From Patagioenas fasciata (taxonomy: Eukaryota; Chordata; Aves; Columbiformes; Columbidae): a stretch of 64,000 nt of DNA. Under the pieces are notes generated by a model. The model worked only from the letters and a program-made list of their open reading frames with translations. It was not told the origin of the DNA and ran no database searches. Below, in pieces: positions 34,991-48,092 of this stretch (positions are counted from its first letter, which is position 1; every line of letters begins with the position of its first letter). The stretch is from the NCBI RefSeq assembly GCF_037038585.1, contig NC_092520.1, positions 3,052,501-3,116,500 of the forward strand. The letters run 5' to 3'. The translations under genes and the position numbers were made by a program.

Positions 34991-35168
34991 GTGCCCGTCA
35001 CGTTTGGCCTTAGGGGAGCTTAGTAACTCGTGTTTCACATGGTGGGGTGTGTGTGGGGAAATAAAGGAGGAAAATATAGTTTTTAAACTATTGAAGATGA
35101 TGTTGGAAGGGAAGGACGAGTTAAAGAATCCCCCAGGTGTGCATGGTATAGATGGAATCGCCTCTAAA

Positions 35169-35218
35169 ACCATAGAATCATGGAATAACTTTGGTTGGCG
35201 AAGACCTCTGTGATCATG
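35169..35218 (-). mobile_element. CR1 LINE 3' tail remnant
   Basis: About 50 bp: ACCATAGAATCATGGAATAA, then TTGGTTGGCGAAGACCTC and GATCATGG. Only the tail is recognisable. Confidence 0.75.
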
Positions 35219-36325
35219 GTGGCTTGTACTGGCCCAAGTCATGTCACCTGGGACTTTCCCACCCTTTTGGGATGGCTGACAGTGACATGGCATGTGCCTC
35301 ACTCCAACCCAATTCCCTGCATCTCCTGGAACCCCCAGGAAGAAATTAATCTCTCTGGTTTGGGGCTGTGTTGGCCAGAATGGAAGACAATCAAACCTTT
35401 TGTCTTCTAGGCTGTTCTGCATCAGGGACTGCACTATAGGGTACAAGAGCCATGTTCATTTTAAGAAGAATAGGGTACTGGTCCTGCGTGTTTTTCTGTG
35501 TCATTCCCTGCAAGATGATCACTGACATCACACATTAAAACCTGGTCTTTGGAAATTCTGTGCATAGGCATTTTTTGGGCCCCTTTATGGGGAAAGGCTG
35601 ATGCTTAGCATCCAAACTGGTGCTCAGCCCAAACTAGAGCCTGGTGTTGAATTCTTAATTACACCAGCTCACTACACCTAAGGTCATCTGCTCTTCTAAT
35701 TGCTTACAGTTAAAAATCAGCCCAGAAATCCTGACTCTGCTTTATGTGCTCTTTTCAGTGTCTGTGCCTTCTGGGTATGAATTTAGCGTGGAACGGTGCT
35801 CTTCAGATGTTTCAAAAGCTGCCTACAGAAATACCATGAGGAAAGCTAACGTGAGGGCAAACTTTCTGGGAGATGAGTGTGTTTGCTTCTGCTTTTCGTT
35901 TGGTGGAAAGACTCAGAGTGTGTGTGTAAAGCTGCACATTGGTTTTATTAACTAGCAAAGTCTCCTGGGCAGGTGGGATCTACTCTTCTCCTCTCCTAGG
36001 CATTTCAATAAAAGATTACAGCAAGGAAAGATGTTAGTGAATATTTATGAGGAGTAACTGCTTTATTCCTTGGTGTACTTGCATTTCTGTTATCTCGTTA
36101 TGCCCCTGTTTATTCCTGAAGCAGCAGAAGGTTATGGTGACATGTATTAAGATGCCAGCTGTAGTCTGTCATGGTCACACAGTGGCAGTCCTTGTGGGCT
36201 GTTGACTTGGGGGGGTCATTTGTTGCTAAATACCATTGTGACAGCAGCAGTGCTCTTGTGGCAGAGGAAATTTTGGTAGTATTTAAGGGTATTGTTCTTG
36301 TTTCAGGCTGAGAAAGTTTGTTTGG
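35219..36325 (+). other. Intron-like DNA without recognised genes
   Basis: Nothing is supported on either strand. Confidence 0.5.
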
Positions 36326-36708
36326 CTTGTTCAGCCTGGAGAAGAGAAGCTCTGGGACAACCTTATTGTGGCCTTTCTGTACTTAAAAGGGGTCGATAAA
36401 GATGGGGATGAACTTCTGAGCAGGACTTTAATCTCTGTTGCAATAGGACAAGGGGTGATGGTTTTAAACTAAAGGAGGGAGATTCAGGCCGGACATGAGG
36501 AAGAAATTGTTGGCCCTGAGGGTGGTGAGAGCCTGGCCCAGGTTGGGCAGAGAGGTGGTGGATGAACCATCCCTGGAGACATCCCAGGCCAGGCTGGATG
36601 GGGCCCTGAGCAGCTTGTGCTGGTGAAGATGTCCCTGCTCATGGCGGGGGTGGCACTGGGGGAGCTGGGAAGGTCCCTTCCAACCCAAACTGTTCTGTGA
36701 TTCTGATG
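36326..36708 (+). mobile_element. CR1 LINE fragment (group A)
   Basis: Begins TTGTTCAGCCTGGAGAAGAG and ends with CCCTTCCAACCCAAACTGTT and an octamer remnant. The 3' 220 bp are close to the group A copies at 39.5 and 29.6 kb. Confidence 0.95.
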
Positions 36709-38429
36709 CTTCATGTGAGAGTGAACCACCAGCTTCTGTGGATGCTGTGGACTTGTGTTGGACCAGGGATGCCTGGGAAAGCATTGATGTGTTCTCCTCA
36801 AGGTGTTTCTTGGACACTTGAGCTAACTTGTTACTTTAATGCTGGCCTGTTCTTCATGGTAGAAGTTCTGTGAGCTCTTAGTGTCGAGGAGTTCTTTTTA
36901 AACCTGTGAATGGAAAAAGTGGGGGTAGAAATAGTCCAAAGTAAACGTGGTGCCATGCTTGATGTCATCTGCTGCCACGAACTGGGAGGATGGTGGGACA
37001 AAGGGTTGACAAGAGGTGACACGTGTATAACCATGTTGAAAGACTGACTGGTTCCCCAGAGCACCAGCTGAGCTGTAAATGCCTGACGTCAAGTTATGGG
37101 TCAGGCGAGGGCACTCTTTACATCCTGTAATTAACATCTGTGCAGTTAATCACCAGGACTGGGAGACGCTGGATTGGAGTCACACTCTCTGTTGTGGTTG
37201 GATCCCTGTCCCAGAGATGACAGGAGGCTAATAACAAAGATGTGTTGACTTGGACTAATTTATCCTCCTTCCCCCCACCTCCCTTCCAGCATATGTTTGC
37301 AGCATATAAATCAACATCTTTATACATCAGTGCTTTGACTTTAATTTCTTCCTCCTTTTTCTTTTCTGGCCTCTTGGAAAACAAGGTTTATGCAACTTTC
37401 TGGTTTTTCTTTTTAACACGTGAACCTGTGGGGCAGATTAAAGAAAACTTAACAAAGTTGGAGATTTGAATGCAGCATTTCTGTGCAAGCCGGTGCTTGG
37501 TGGGACATCAGAGCTGCTTGTGGGAAGCCAAGCTGAGACCTTGGTAGGTCGCACCACCATTTCTTCGACTCTTGGAGACCTGAGTGACTTAAATACTGTT
37601 CAGTGCAGCTGAGAATCTAATGTTTGACAGAGAACTGTGCTCTGAGATATGTTAATAGCTTGCTGGAGTGATTAACCTTGCAAAGTAGGAATTGCGATGT
37701 ATTGATTCCTCCCTACCGCTGTCTCTTGTTTGGTGAATGCCGTTCTCATTAAGGCTGTGAAAGAAAAAAGTCATTGGCCCTCCTTGGTTTAATGGAAACT
37801 TCAGAGGATGCAATTACAGTCTCCTACAGAAGGATGGAGAAAGAGAAATGGGGGTGATGACTTGACATCTCCTCTTCCATTGTGAAACCTCAGATACCCC
37901 TGGGCTCCCTCAATCCCAGGTGAATCCCAACCACTATTAAATGCAACCGGCTGCTCTCTTAGCAGTTGGTCTTTCTTTTTCTGCTGTGGAAATGTCTTTG
38001 CTGCTGTGAAGGTTTAAACCCTACTTTGTGTGACTTGCTTTGTCCTTTTGATTGATTGCTATTAACTTGCCTCAGAGGTGAAGGTTAATCCATATGCTCT
38101 CTTTCATCTCGCTCTAAATTGTGTATAAAGGCTTTAGTTCTGAATCTAAAGAGGTTAGAGGTGGTGAGGGATAAAATACAGCTCTCCTAGCAGATGGTGA
38201 AATGACCTTGTTAAAACTTGAGGCCATTAAGGCTCCTAAAACTGCTAGGTCTGTAAGAGAAGAGACACAGTTAATTAACATTTATCCAAATATGCTAGGG
38301 AGCTACGTTACATCCTTATCTCCCTAAGAACATTAGGGAAGGGTTGATCTACCTTCGTATCTCAGAGTGGTGAGGAAGAAGCAAGTTCTGGTCCAGAAGC
38401 TGTGTAGTAGGACAGTGCTGAAGCCACTG
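36709..38429 (+). other. Intron-like DNA without recognised genes
   Basis: No repeats or coding regions are recognised. Confidence 0.5.
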
Positions 38430-38716
38430 TTGATCTCTTCTCCCAAGTAGCAAGTGATAGGACCAGAGGAAACGGCCTCAAGTTGTGCCAGGGGAGGCTG
38501 AGGTTGGATGTGGGGAACAATTTCTTCCCCCAAGGGCTGTGGGGCATTGGAACAGGCTGCCCAGAGCAGTGCTGGAGTCACCATCCCTGGAGGGTTTAAA
38601 AGATGTTTAGACAAGGTTCTTAGGGACATGGGTTAGTGCTAGAGTTAGGTTAGGTCAATGGCTGGACCCTATGATCTTGGGGGTCTCTTCCAACCGAAAT
38701 GATTCTGTGATTCTAG
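38430..38716 (+). mobile_element. CR1 LINE 3' fragment (group B)
   Basis: Shows CAAGTAGCAAGTGATAGGAC, GAAACGGCCTCAAGTTGTGC and a tail of CTCTTCCAACCGAAATGATT. A 5'-truncated copy. Confidence 0.94.
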
Positions 38717-39527
38717 AAGGTTGAGCTCCAGGAAAAATTGGGGTGTGATTCTCACCACTGAAGATGGTACAGAGCCTCTGGAATAGTTTGTTAGTAGCTT
38801 GTGGTATATATGCTTTTTGGGGTGATGCCCCAAAGGTAGCCTGTGTGCATCAGTGTATGAGTTCATATATATTCAGCACATTATTAAAATTATCTAGAAA
38901 AGGCCAGGAAAGGATCCCAACTCAGTTGTAGAGAACTGGGAGAAGAGGAAGAATGACTGAGAAGCAACTTATTTCCCAGCTAACGAGTTGCTTTACCAGC
39001 ATGGAATTGTTGGAAGAGAAGCTGAGGTGATATGGAAGAAGGGACAGGTGTCTGTTGGGGCAGATATTAGATGTGCTTGTAGCTTTGCTGTCTACCTACC
39101 CTTTTTGGATCTGGTGGGGATGGGGTTTGGTATTTTCTAAGGTTCACAGCAGCCCAAGAATTTCTGCCTTCAGTTATGGAAAAAAGCTTGAGGGCACAAA
39201 TAGAGCAGAGTGACCCAAGATACCGGCAGCGCTCTATTCAGCAGGCAGCACAGCTTGTATATTGGGTTTCCTGCACACAAATTGCTGTGCCTTTCCTAGA
39301 GGGGCAGTTGCCATGTTCCCCAAAGGATGAAGAATGGAGAGCGGGATCACCATGAGCTCAGTATATTTTTTCCCTCGTTGTTTTGAGCAAGATGTGCTGT
39401 TGCGCTCCTGCAGTAGCTATTACCATGACAAGAAAAAACACCACCACCACCACAAAACTTTAATTGAGGTATATTTCTACCACTCAGCAGCAAGTAGAAC
39501 TCAACAGCTCATCTCATCAGCTGCAAA
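38717..39527 (+). other. Intron-like DNA; contains a (CAC)5 repeat
   Basis: A short CAC repeat at 39439-39453 is preceded by an A run. Nothing else is recognised. Confidence 0.5.
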
Positions 39528-40002
39528 AGGATGGACCTGCTGGAGAGGGGCCAGAGGAGCCACAGAAATGATCCAAGATTGGAACAGCTCTGCTGGGAGG
39601 AAAGGCTGAGAGAGCTGGGGTGTTCAGCTGGAGAAGAGAAGCTCCGGGGAGACCTTATTGTGGCCTTTCTGGACTTAAAAGAGGCCAAGAAGAAAGATGG
39701 GAACAGACTTTTGAGCAGGGCCTATTGTGATAGGACAAGGGGTAATGGTTTTAAACTACAGGAGGGGAGATTCAGGCCAGTCATGAGGAAGAAATTGTTG
39801 GCCCTGAGGGTGGTGAGAGCCTGGCCCAGGTTGGCCAGAGAGGTGGTGGCTGAACCATCCCTGGAGACATCCCAGGCCAGGCTGGATGGGGCTCTGAGCA
39901 ACCTGAGCTGGTGAAGATGTCCCTGCTCACGGCAGGGGTGGCACTGGATGAGCCTGGAAGGTCCCTTCCAACCCAAATTATTCAGTGATTCTTTGATTCT
40001 AT
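39528..40002 (+). mobile_element. CR1 LINE fragment (group A)
   Basis: Well-preserved 3' 475 bp: GGACCTGCTGGAGAGGGGCC at the 5' break, CR1 ORF2 C-terminal peptide in frame from 39531 (MDLLERGQRSH...ERLRELGCSAGEEKL, matching the antisense reading at 26.7 kb), and an intact 3' tail with octamers at 39980-40000. Confidence 0.96.
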
Positions 40003-42173
40003 GACTTGTTCAGAGCTGGCTTGAGCCCTTGGTGCAGCAGCCCAGGTGTGTGTGAAAGCAGAGGCAGCCACGTCCTGCCAGCAACCTTGAATGACCTGCT
40101 AAACTCTTGTAGCCTTCTGAAGAGCAGCCAACAAATCTGGTGGGGGTTGACTGGTTAAGTTATGTGGCCAAATGGGTTTGGCAGGTGGCCGACAGGACAG
40201 AGAGGCTGCTCAGAACAAATATTTTTGTCTGAACCCTTGGGCTGTTTACAGGCTGGTTTTGATGGGAAAGATTGAGTGTTTTATTTAACATCGCAGCTCT
40301 TCCTTCTGTAGGGTGGGAGAGGGAGGTGGTTTATTTTTAAGCTGCATCCCATGAAGCTGGAGGAAGTTGTTCTGCTTGGTGTTCCGTTAACTGCAGCCAA
40401 GCTTCCCTGCAGCCCTGTAGAGAAGTCGTGGGCAAGTGAATTATCCAGGTGGTGCTTGAATGTTCCAAACTTTCTGGAAGATGCCAGAAAGGAGGAATCG
40501 CCTGCAAGGTTGTGCTTAAGTGTTTTCATAGGTAGTGGTGACCAGGATACCACATCCTACAACAGCTGGAAGTTTACTTGGATGCTTGGGAGACTGGAAG
40601 AACCCCAAATACCGTGTATGTGTTCCTTGTTTATTTAAACATGAAAACTATATCAGATATACCACTAGAGCCCAGGGTAGTGGCATCTGTTATTGGGGGA
40701 TGAGAACTCAAAGGACTTGTGGTGATTCACCTGCTGTCCTTTAGGATGAAACCAATCTTTCCTCAATCAGTGCTGATAAACAGACTCTTCAAATTGGAGC
40801 TAGCTGATTCCTGGTGTTTTATCTATTTTCTTGCAACACAATCCCTGAACAGCCTTTAAACTTGAATTACATCTTTCTGCCCAACATCCTTATGATGCTG
40901 ATAATCCTTCACTAGTTTACATCCCTTCATCCCCAAATATTTATGTGCAAATAAACAGAGGAGCAACAAATCTGACTTGCGATCACAGAGCTCTGACCAT
41001 TTTAAATACAAACTGGGCTTAGCTCTCAGTTCTCTCTTAGTCTTAGCTGTATGACTGTCTTTCCACGTGATAAATTACCAGTATTTATTGGTCTTTTGAC
41101 AGACAGGTTTCCCAAGGGAAAGGAAGGAGACTGGCTGAACAAAGCTTTCTCTATAATCAGAGTTTGCAGTAGGCTTTGGACAGAAATTGCATTTGCTGGC
41201 CAGTACAGCAAGGATTTTATGGCTCAATCTATAACTGCATTTATGCCAGCCAGGAGGTTTGGGAAATGCTGAATAATATAGCTTAGACTGTATCGTTAAG
41301 AGATGAATGTGTATAATATATGATAGTATTTGCTTGTTAAGGAATGATGAGAAATGAGTGTGTTTCTGGAAATGCATCGCTGGACACAGCTTTAGATCCT
41401 GGTTTCTCCCTCTGGGATATGGGACTGTCAGTGCTGCTCATGTTCCTGATGCTTGAAATCTGGCAGGTAACTTCTACCCCCTGTGGGCACCATGTGCTTT
41501 TATGCTCGTGCTGGAAAAGCGCTGAGACTTGGAGCTGTTCATAAAACTGCTACTCTTGCTTTTCCCAAATTCTTTTCAGCTGGCTGCAAAAAGCCAAGAA
41601 CATCCAATAATTTCCAGCCGAGCTTCTCTCCAGCAGCACCAGGTGTGGGCAAAAGCCAATTGCATTGTGTCTCCTGGGTGAAGCAAGATGTGGCTGTGTA
41701 AAATGAGCTGGATCTTCGGTTGATTTAAGATTGATTAGTCTTGCTTATTGTTGTGTTTATTCTATAGCGTCTCATGCTGGAACGGCTTGGTGCTTTAATG
41801 AGGATATTTTGCAATAACACATCTCTGGGACTAATCAAACCTAAGTTGATGGTTAATCCAATCAACTCATGCCCGTGTGAGATCAGATTAAACTTTTTTC
41901 ATCTGAAATGCTTTCTTGTATAGAAAGGTGTGTGGAATAGGTTGGGAGGAAGATTTCTTATGGCTCCTTCTAAAAATTGCTCACCGTTTTTTACAAGCAC
42001 ACAGAAAATGTGAACCTTCAGAGGTGGGAAGTACCGTGGGGTGAATCTTGCATAAATGCTACTGGTTCCACTTCACCTATGGCTGTGGTAACTGGGCTGA
42101 CTGGACTCTATCCTGCTGGGGTAAGAAGGGGCTGAAGGCCAGTGACTTGCTGCAGAACAACCTTGCAGCAGGT
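40003..42173 (+). other. Intron-like DNA without recognised genes
   Basis: No repeat family or coding sequence is recognised. Confidence 0.5.
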
Positions 42174-42483
42174 CATAGTCATTTCTGTTGGAAGAGACCC
42201 TCAGGATCATTGAATCCAACCATAACCTACCTATAGCACTAATGCATGTCCCTAAGAATCTCATTTATGTGTCTGTTCAACCCCTCCAGGGATGGTGGCT
42301 CCACCACTGCCCTGGGCAGCCTGTTCCAATGCCTGACAACCCTTTCCAGGAAGACTTTTTTCCTAATATCCAGTATAAACCTCCCCTGGTGCAACTTGAG
42401 ACCACTTCCTCTCATCCTATCACTTGCTACTTGGTAAAATACACCAACACCCTCTATGCTACAACCTCCTTTCAGGTAGTTGG
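42174..42483 (-). mobile_element. CR1 LINE 3' fragment (group B)
   Basis: Minus-strand tail (CATAGTCATTTCTGTTGGAA), then sequence complementary to the group B body, including CTGGGCAGCCTGTTCCAATG and CTCTCATCCTATCACTTGCT. The 5' break is near 42483. Confidence 0.93.
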
Positions 42484-44055
42484 CTGGTGGCTTTTGGATA
42501 GATGGTCCATCATGAAGGCTCGAGAGCCTCAGCCTGCAAAATAAGAGTGAGAAGCATTCTCCAATGGAGGAGTTACTGAGTGAAATTCTTCCTGTTCTGG
42601 GTCCCTGTTCTTCTCTGGTCTTTTTCTTGCATCTCTGGCCTTTGAGCTAGAATGGCTTTCATGTGGATCTTGATCACAGAAGACACTGCGGTCCATGAGT
42701 GTCCGGTTGGGTTGTAGTCAAGCCAATGTGTGCATCACTTCAGTGGCTTTGTCCCTGTCCCCCTTTCCAATCTTGGAAGCTGGTTCTGAGAGAGGATTTA
42801 CGAAGGCATCAGACATTCCACCTACCTGGAAGATGCTGTTCTTCCCCATCCTGCTTGAAGCAGAATTAAGGCAGGTCCTGGATGAGGACTCTGGTGGGAA
42901 ATATTGAATCCAGGTCCTTCAGAGACCCCTGCTCATCCCACCTTCATCTGCTACTGGACTGGGTGTCATGGTCTTGTTCCCTGGGCTGAAGATCAGTTGT
43001 CCCTGCCTTGCAAGCAACGTGCAGGGAGCAGTGCGTGCCTGCAAGAGGCATCGCTGCAGAAATTGTGGCTGGTCTCCTGCTCATCTCTTGTCCTTGCAGA
43101 GCAGCAATAGCAGCTGCCTCGTGCCCTCTCCCAGCCAGGAGAGAGAAGTAGGTCAGAATTTGCATTCTTGCCCTGGTTTCTCTGCGTAACTTGCACACTT
43201 GTTTTTTTACAAGTCCTGTTTTCAAACAAGCTGTTCCTGTATGTGTGTGTTCCTCGGCCTCCCCTAAATCATAGGGTGAAGACTTAAATTCAGATGTATA
43301 ACCGGGCTTTAATGTCTGTCTTCACTCTGAGAGCACTTCTGGGAGACTCCTCTGATTCCGAAGGGCTGATCCTAGCATGTAAACATCTGAAATAAATGCT
43401 TGAGACGGCGCCTTCATTTTTGGCTGTTGCATTGTCTGGATTGGGATTTAAATTTCTTTTCCTGTAGCTCTTTTTGCATGACAAGAGCAAGTAATTGGGA
43501 TGAAATCATCCGTGCCGCACATGTGATGGTGAGATTTCTTTTCAGCTCTTCTCTGTGGGTTTTGTTGCTGGTTTGCGATGTCCTGATGCGGGGGAAAAAA
43601 AGACAAGATTGAGCACAGCAGACTCGTGGCAACTCGTGGATGTTGCTGGAGCGATGCAGGGCTGTTGAAGGATCGTTTTGTCACGGTTATGTGCACTGAG
43701 ATAGAAAGAGATTTGTTGTAACAGCGCTCTGAAATAACAGGAGTGCCAGATGAGGGTTGGTGTGGTGGGGTGTCTAGTGTGGAGGTTGGGACAGGGGATG
43801 TCCCAAATAGCTGATGGGCTGCATGGTGGGGAGTGTCCTTGTGTTAACCTATAGGATTTAAGGTGTGAAGTGGTACCATCCATTAGCACCTTTTTAAAAT
43901 TATTTTTTAAATTATTTATTTTTTTGCCCCCAGAGATCACAGTATGATGACAACTTATCTTCTTGTTTTGGGAGTGGACAGGGTCTCTTTCTAGGATTTC
44001 TAGCTCTCATTGCTGTTTCTTGTCCCCAGATGAAAACAAGATTTGGTTTTGTTTT
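42484..44055 (+). other. Intron-like DNA without recognised genes
   Basis: A/T-rich block at about 43890-43925; otherwise unremarkable. Confidence 0.5.
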
Positions 44056-44628
44056 GGCACTGGTGTGGCCAGCAGGCCCAGGGCAGTGACCGTCCCTGTG
44101 CTGGGACCTGGGGAGGCCAAACCGCCAATCCTGGGGGCAGTTTTGTGACCCTCACACCAAGAAAGGCCTTGAGGTGCTGGAGCGAGTGGAGAGAAGGGAA
44201 TGGAGCTGGTGAGGGGCTGGAGCACAAGTGTGATGGGAGCGGCTGAGGGACCTGGGGGGTTCAGCTGGAGAACAGGAGCTGAGGGGAGACCTTCTGATCT
44301 CTGAACTGCCTGAAAGGAGCTTGGAGCCAGGGGGGTCGGGCTCTGCTCCCCAGGAACAAGCACCAGGAGCAGAGGAAACGGCCTCAAGTTGTGCCAGGGG
44401 AGGTTGAGGTTGGATGTGGGGAACAATTTCTTCCCCAAAGGGCTGTGGGGCATTGGAACAGGCTGCCCAGGGCAGTGCTGGAGTCACCGTCCCTGGAGGG
44501 TTGGACAGACGGAGATGAGGTTCTCAGGACATGGGGCAGTGCCGGGGTGGATAACACTTGGAGTCAATGGTCTTAAGCGTCTGTTCCAACCAAAATGATT
44601 CTACAATTCTGTGATTCCCCTGTGATTC
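44056..44628 (+). mobile_element. CR1 LINE fragment (group B), about 570 bp
   Basis: Starts in the ORF2 C-terminal segment (GGTGTGGCCAGCAGGCCCAG) and continues through GGTGCTGGAGCGAGTGGAGA to the tail GTTCCAACCAAAATGATTC plus octamers. Over 44221-44496 it differs from the 48.1-kb copy at only about two bases. The ORF is disrupted. Confidence 0.96.
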
Positions 44629-47600
44629 AGCATCTCTAAGAGGTTTTTCAGTTAAAAAAAGAAACATAACATCCTTAAATTGGGTGAAAATTTTTGTAAT
44701 GGAGGTTTTCAACATCTGATGGAAAGAAAAACTTGCTCCACAATTCTGCTCTTTCTTTGTGCAGGTGACTTGCTGTAGGCTTCTGTATGCACTTGAGGCC
44801 TATTTGCTCTTTTTGTTAGTCTGAAATATGAAGCAAACTGTGTGGTGTTGAAGACAGGTATATGGGTAAAAGTGACAGAAACTATCTTAAGGCAACATTA
44901 TTATTTTAATGGATTTTTCACTTTTTTAAGGAGAGATAATATTTCACTACGTTGTATTTTTTGTAGTGTATACACATATCTAGCATTTTTCCAAGGAAGT
45001 TTCAGCATGGCTTACCTGGTGTCTTTGCTTTCTGCAAGAGAAACAACAACCTGAATCTGTCTCAGGCTTGTACAAATAGCAGGCGATGTCCTGTCCGTTC
45101 CTATTTGTGCCTCGTTTGCTAATGTTTAGCAGCCAAAAAGCGTCAGCAGCTTTGAGATGTCCCTGCCCAGGAATGACCTTTTGGGAGCCGAACTCTTCCC
45201 CATCCTGCCCTGCTGTTTGGTCTCTCTCCTTGGGGCTTTTGCACGTTCAAGCTTTGGAAGGCTGCTGAAAAGTAAATATAACAGAGTCTGAGTATTTTTG
45301 AAGGTTTGGAAGAATGTAATGTGAGGGTGGGTTTGGGAAGTGCAATGATTGCAATGAAAACACTCCTTGTTTTTGTTCCCTCTCGTACCTGCCATCCAGC
45401 CTGACGTTGGTGTTAATCCATACGGATGTCCCATTGTTCCCTTTGGGTATTCGGTTTTTAATTGCCCCGTTGTTTGAAAAGCAGAGTGTCTACATGCTGA
45501 GAGCCGCTTTTCAGAGTTGCGTGGCACGTGGGTGTATGAAAGATCATCTGGGGAGAAATGTTGTAGCAAAGGGTTATTGTCTTTCTGCTTGAAATAACCT
45601 TGGAACCGAAACACATCCTTGAACGTAGCTAATCCTCCCCACCCAGGGTGCTCAACCATCAGTATTTATATAGACATTTAAGGTAACATGGGTTTTTTTG
45701 GCCATAATACACCTTCTTTATCATGTATTCCTGTTTCCAGCAAAAAAAGGAGGGAGTCACATGCTGATTTTTGCAATGGTGCAATGTGGCTTTAGGCCCT
45801 GGATGATGCTGCAGTCAGACAGAAGTGCTGCAAAGGGCTTTTTACCCTTTGCTCAACATCCCTGTCTCTATAAAGAGCTTTTTTCTCTACATTGTGTTGC
45901 ACCTTCCTTTCACTTCCAGGTGTGGTTTGGAGTATTATTTTTAGCGCTTAAACTTCTCGCTTCTCTCTGTTCAGTTGCTGATGCCCAAGTGCTGTTTGCT
46001 ATTTGTACTTTGGGAGGGTGTCTCTGTGAAAAGCCTGTTCTGTGTGCCCTCGATAGCACCCGGATTGCTGCAAAGAATAAATCGATGACTGCTGAATCAA
46101 GGCATGAATCTGACATCCTTTGCCTAAATCTGGAATTTCTTCTCTGTTTTGCATGGATAAAGAACAGCAAAATGTTGGGGCTGTTGTGCAGGTGAACTCT
46201 CAGCCACCTCCTGTTGCCAGTTGTGAGTTTCGGAATGGTGTTAAACCCTCTTGTGAGGAGAATCACAAAACCCAGCAAGATTAAAATGAGTTTCTTCTGC
46301 CTCTTGGACCTGATTTTTAGCAGGAAGTCGACGCCAAGCTTCGGCTTTATTGTGCAATCTTGTCTTGTAAGTAGGAGGATGATGAATAGGTACCAGTTCA
46401 GATCCTACCAGGCAATAACTGCAGCTGGAAATCCTTTCAGCTAATAAACTGCATTGCAACTTAAAGCATAAAATCAGGGCTGTCATAATACAAAGATGGA
46501 AACGATCTTGAATACACCTTATACCTGCTAAGGTAAAAATACAGAACTAAGTAGTGAGCGACTGTTCTGGAGAATATTTGCTCTAGAATAGTCAGAGAAA
46601 AGCTGCTGATGAGGCCTATTTTGGGGAGTTCAGTGCTTCAGCATCCATAGGAGAGGTTGTTTGTTACAAGCCATGAATATGCAGTGAAAAAAAAGAAAGG
46701 CAAACCTCAAATCTCTTGCCAAGAATATTGATTTGTCTTTAAAACCTCATATTTTCTTGTGCTTTTGCTGAGCTTGGTGCTGGAGATGTGGTGGGAAAGT
46801 TACCTGTCACGGAGGTGAAAGAGGTTAATGCAGAAGAGCTGGTAAGGGAGAGAAATGACACATTTTCTTTTGAAATTAAATGGAAACATGTTCATTGAAA
46901 TGACGCTGAGGTTGGGATTGTCTGGTGTTTGCTTTGGATCTACTGGAGCTGGTCCTGTACCTGCTTTTTTTCTTCTTTGGCGAAGTGCTCTAGCAGAATG
47001 TTGAGGTTTTATTTTGGGGCAAAACACATGGTCCAGCTGGCTCTGCAGCCTTCAATGTGATACATGAGAGGCTTGAGATTTGTGTGTGCACCTTGCGAAG
47101 CTCTCCTGGAGAAACAAGAAAAGCCTTGTTCTGATGTCTAAAAAGGTCTTGTTGTCATATTTGGTTGGTTTCTAGAGTTCATAGGAAAGGTTGGGCCTAC
47201 CAAGCAACCAATAAAATAGTTTGTTCTGAAACCTATTGCAGATCATGGCAGAAGCAAGATGCTAATGGTTCGGGGGAAAAGTGATTTATAAGTGTAATAA
47301 TTATACTGGTGTCCTTTTTGGATGGGCTGTAGTGGAAGTTTGTGAAGCTCCTTGTGTCTCCCTGCTACGTTTTAGGCGCTCATGGGCACGTTAGACCCTC
47401 TTCCTTTTAGGGCTTTGTTTCCATCTTCCACTTGATTACCTGAGTGGGAGAAAAAAAAGTGAAAATTCTATATACTGCTGAGTTCAAGCTGTTTCTGTGA
47501 AGAGTAAAGAGAGTGGCTCTTAAATACACTCTGGCTATAATGAAAGACTCGATTTGTTGTCTTGTTTGTTCTCTGATCTGCTCCATGTCCTCTGCTCCAT

Positions 47601-48092
47601 CCTCCAGTGATACCCATGGATTCTGGTAGGGGCTTGGAGCAGATGCTTGGAGGATGCCACTGTTTGTACGCTTCGCTCATCCTGAAGTAGTGTTGATAAT
47701 GGAAGGAAGCTCTGAAGATTAGCGATGTTGGCCCTTGCAAGATGCATAAATTTGGAGCCACTCAGCTCACTCTGTTTAAAAAAATATATATTAATTAAAC
47801 AATATGGAAATAAAATCCCCAAGTCTCCATTGTTCTCTCCTTATCCTGATGGCAAAGAGTTAAGATGCTGCCAACTGTGTATAAAACCCTCAACATTTTC
47901 TGTGAGAGCCTCACTGTGCTGCTGTGGGATGGATGTGTCTTGATGTCGTTTGCTCTGTAGAAGAGGTCTCTTGGGACAGACCAAACGAGCTGCAGGGAAT
48001 TCAGTTGTGATGATAACATAAATGAAGCCTTTGTGTCCTTTCCAAGCAAGCCTGGGAGATGCAGGTACTTTGCATCTTGTTCATGAGGTCTC
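44629..48092 (+). other. Intron-like DNA without recognised genes
   Basis: Holds the two longest non-repeat open frames away from the CpG island and the CR1s (177 codons at 45659-45126 minus; 165 codons at 45698-46195 plus). Neither has a recognisable domain or a second supporting feature, so they are treated as chance. Confidence 0.45.

Noticed and set aside
43963-44487. Frames with repeated peptides such as PFGEEIVPHIQPQPPL at 33.9, 38.5, 44.3, 48.3 and 61.4 kb, suggestive of a gene family
   Set aside because: All are the antisense reading of group B CR1 3' ends, not a protein family.
45126-45659. 177-codon minus-strand frame
   Set aside because: Not a repeat, but no domain, splice or composition evidence; frames of this size are expected by chance a few times in 64 kb.
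45698-46195. 165-codon plus-strand frame
   Set aside because: No recognisable family, low-complexity hydrophobic composition in part, and within chance expectation.
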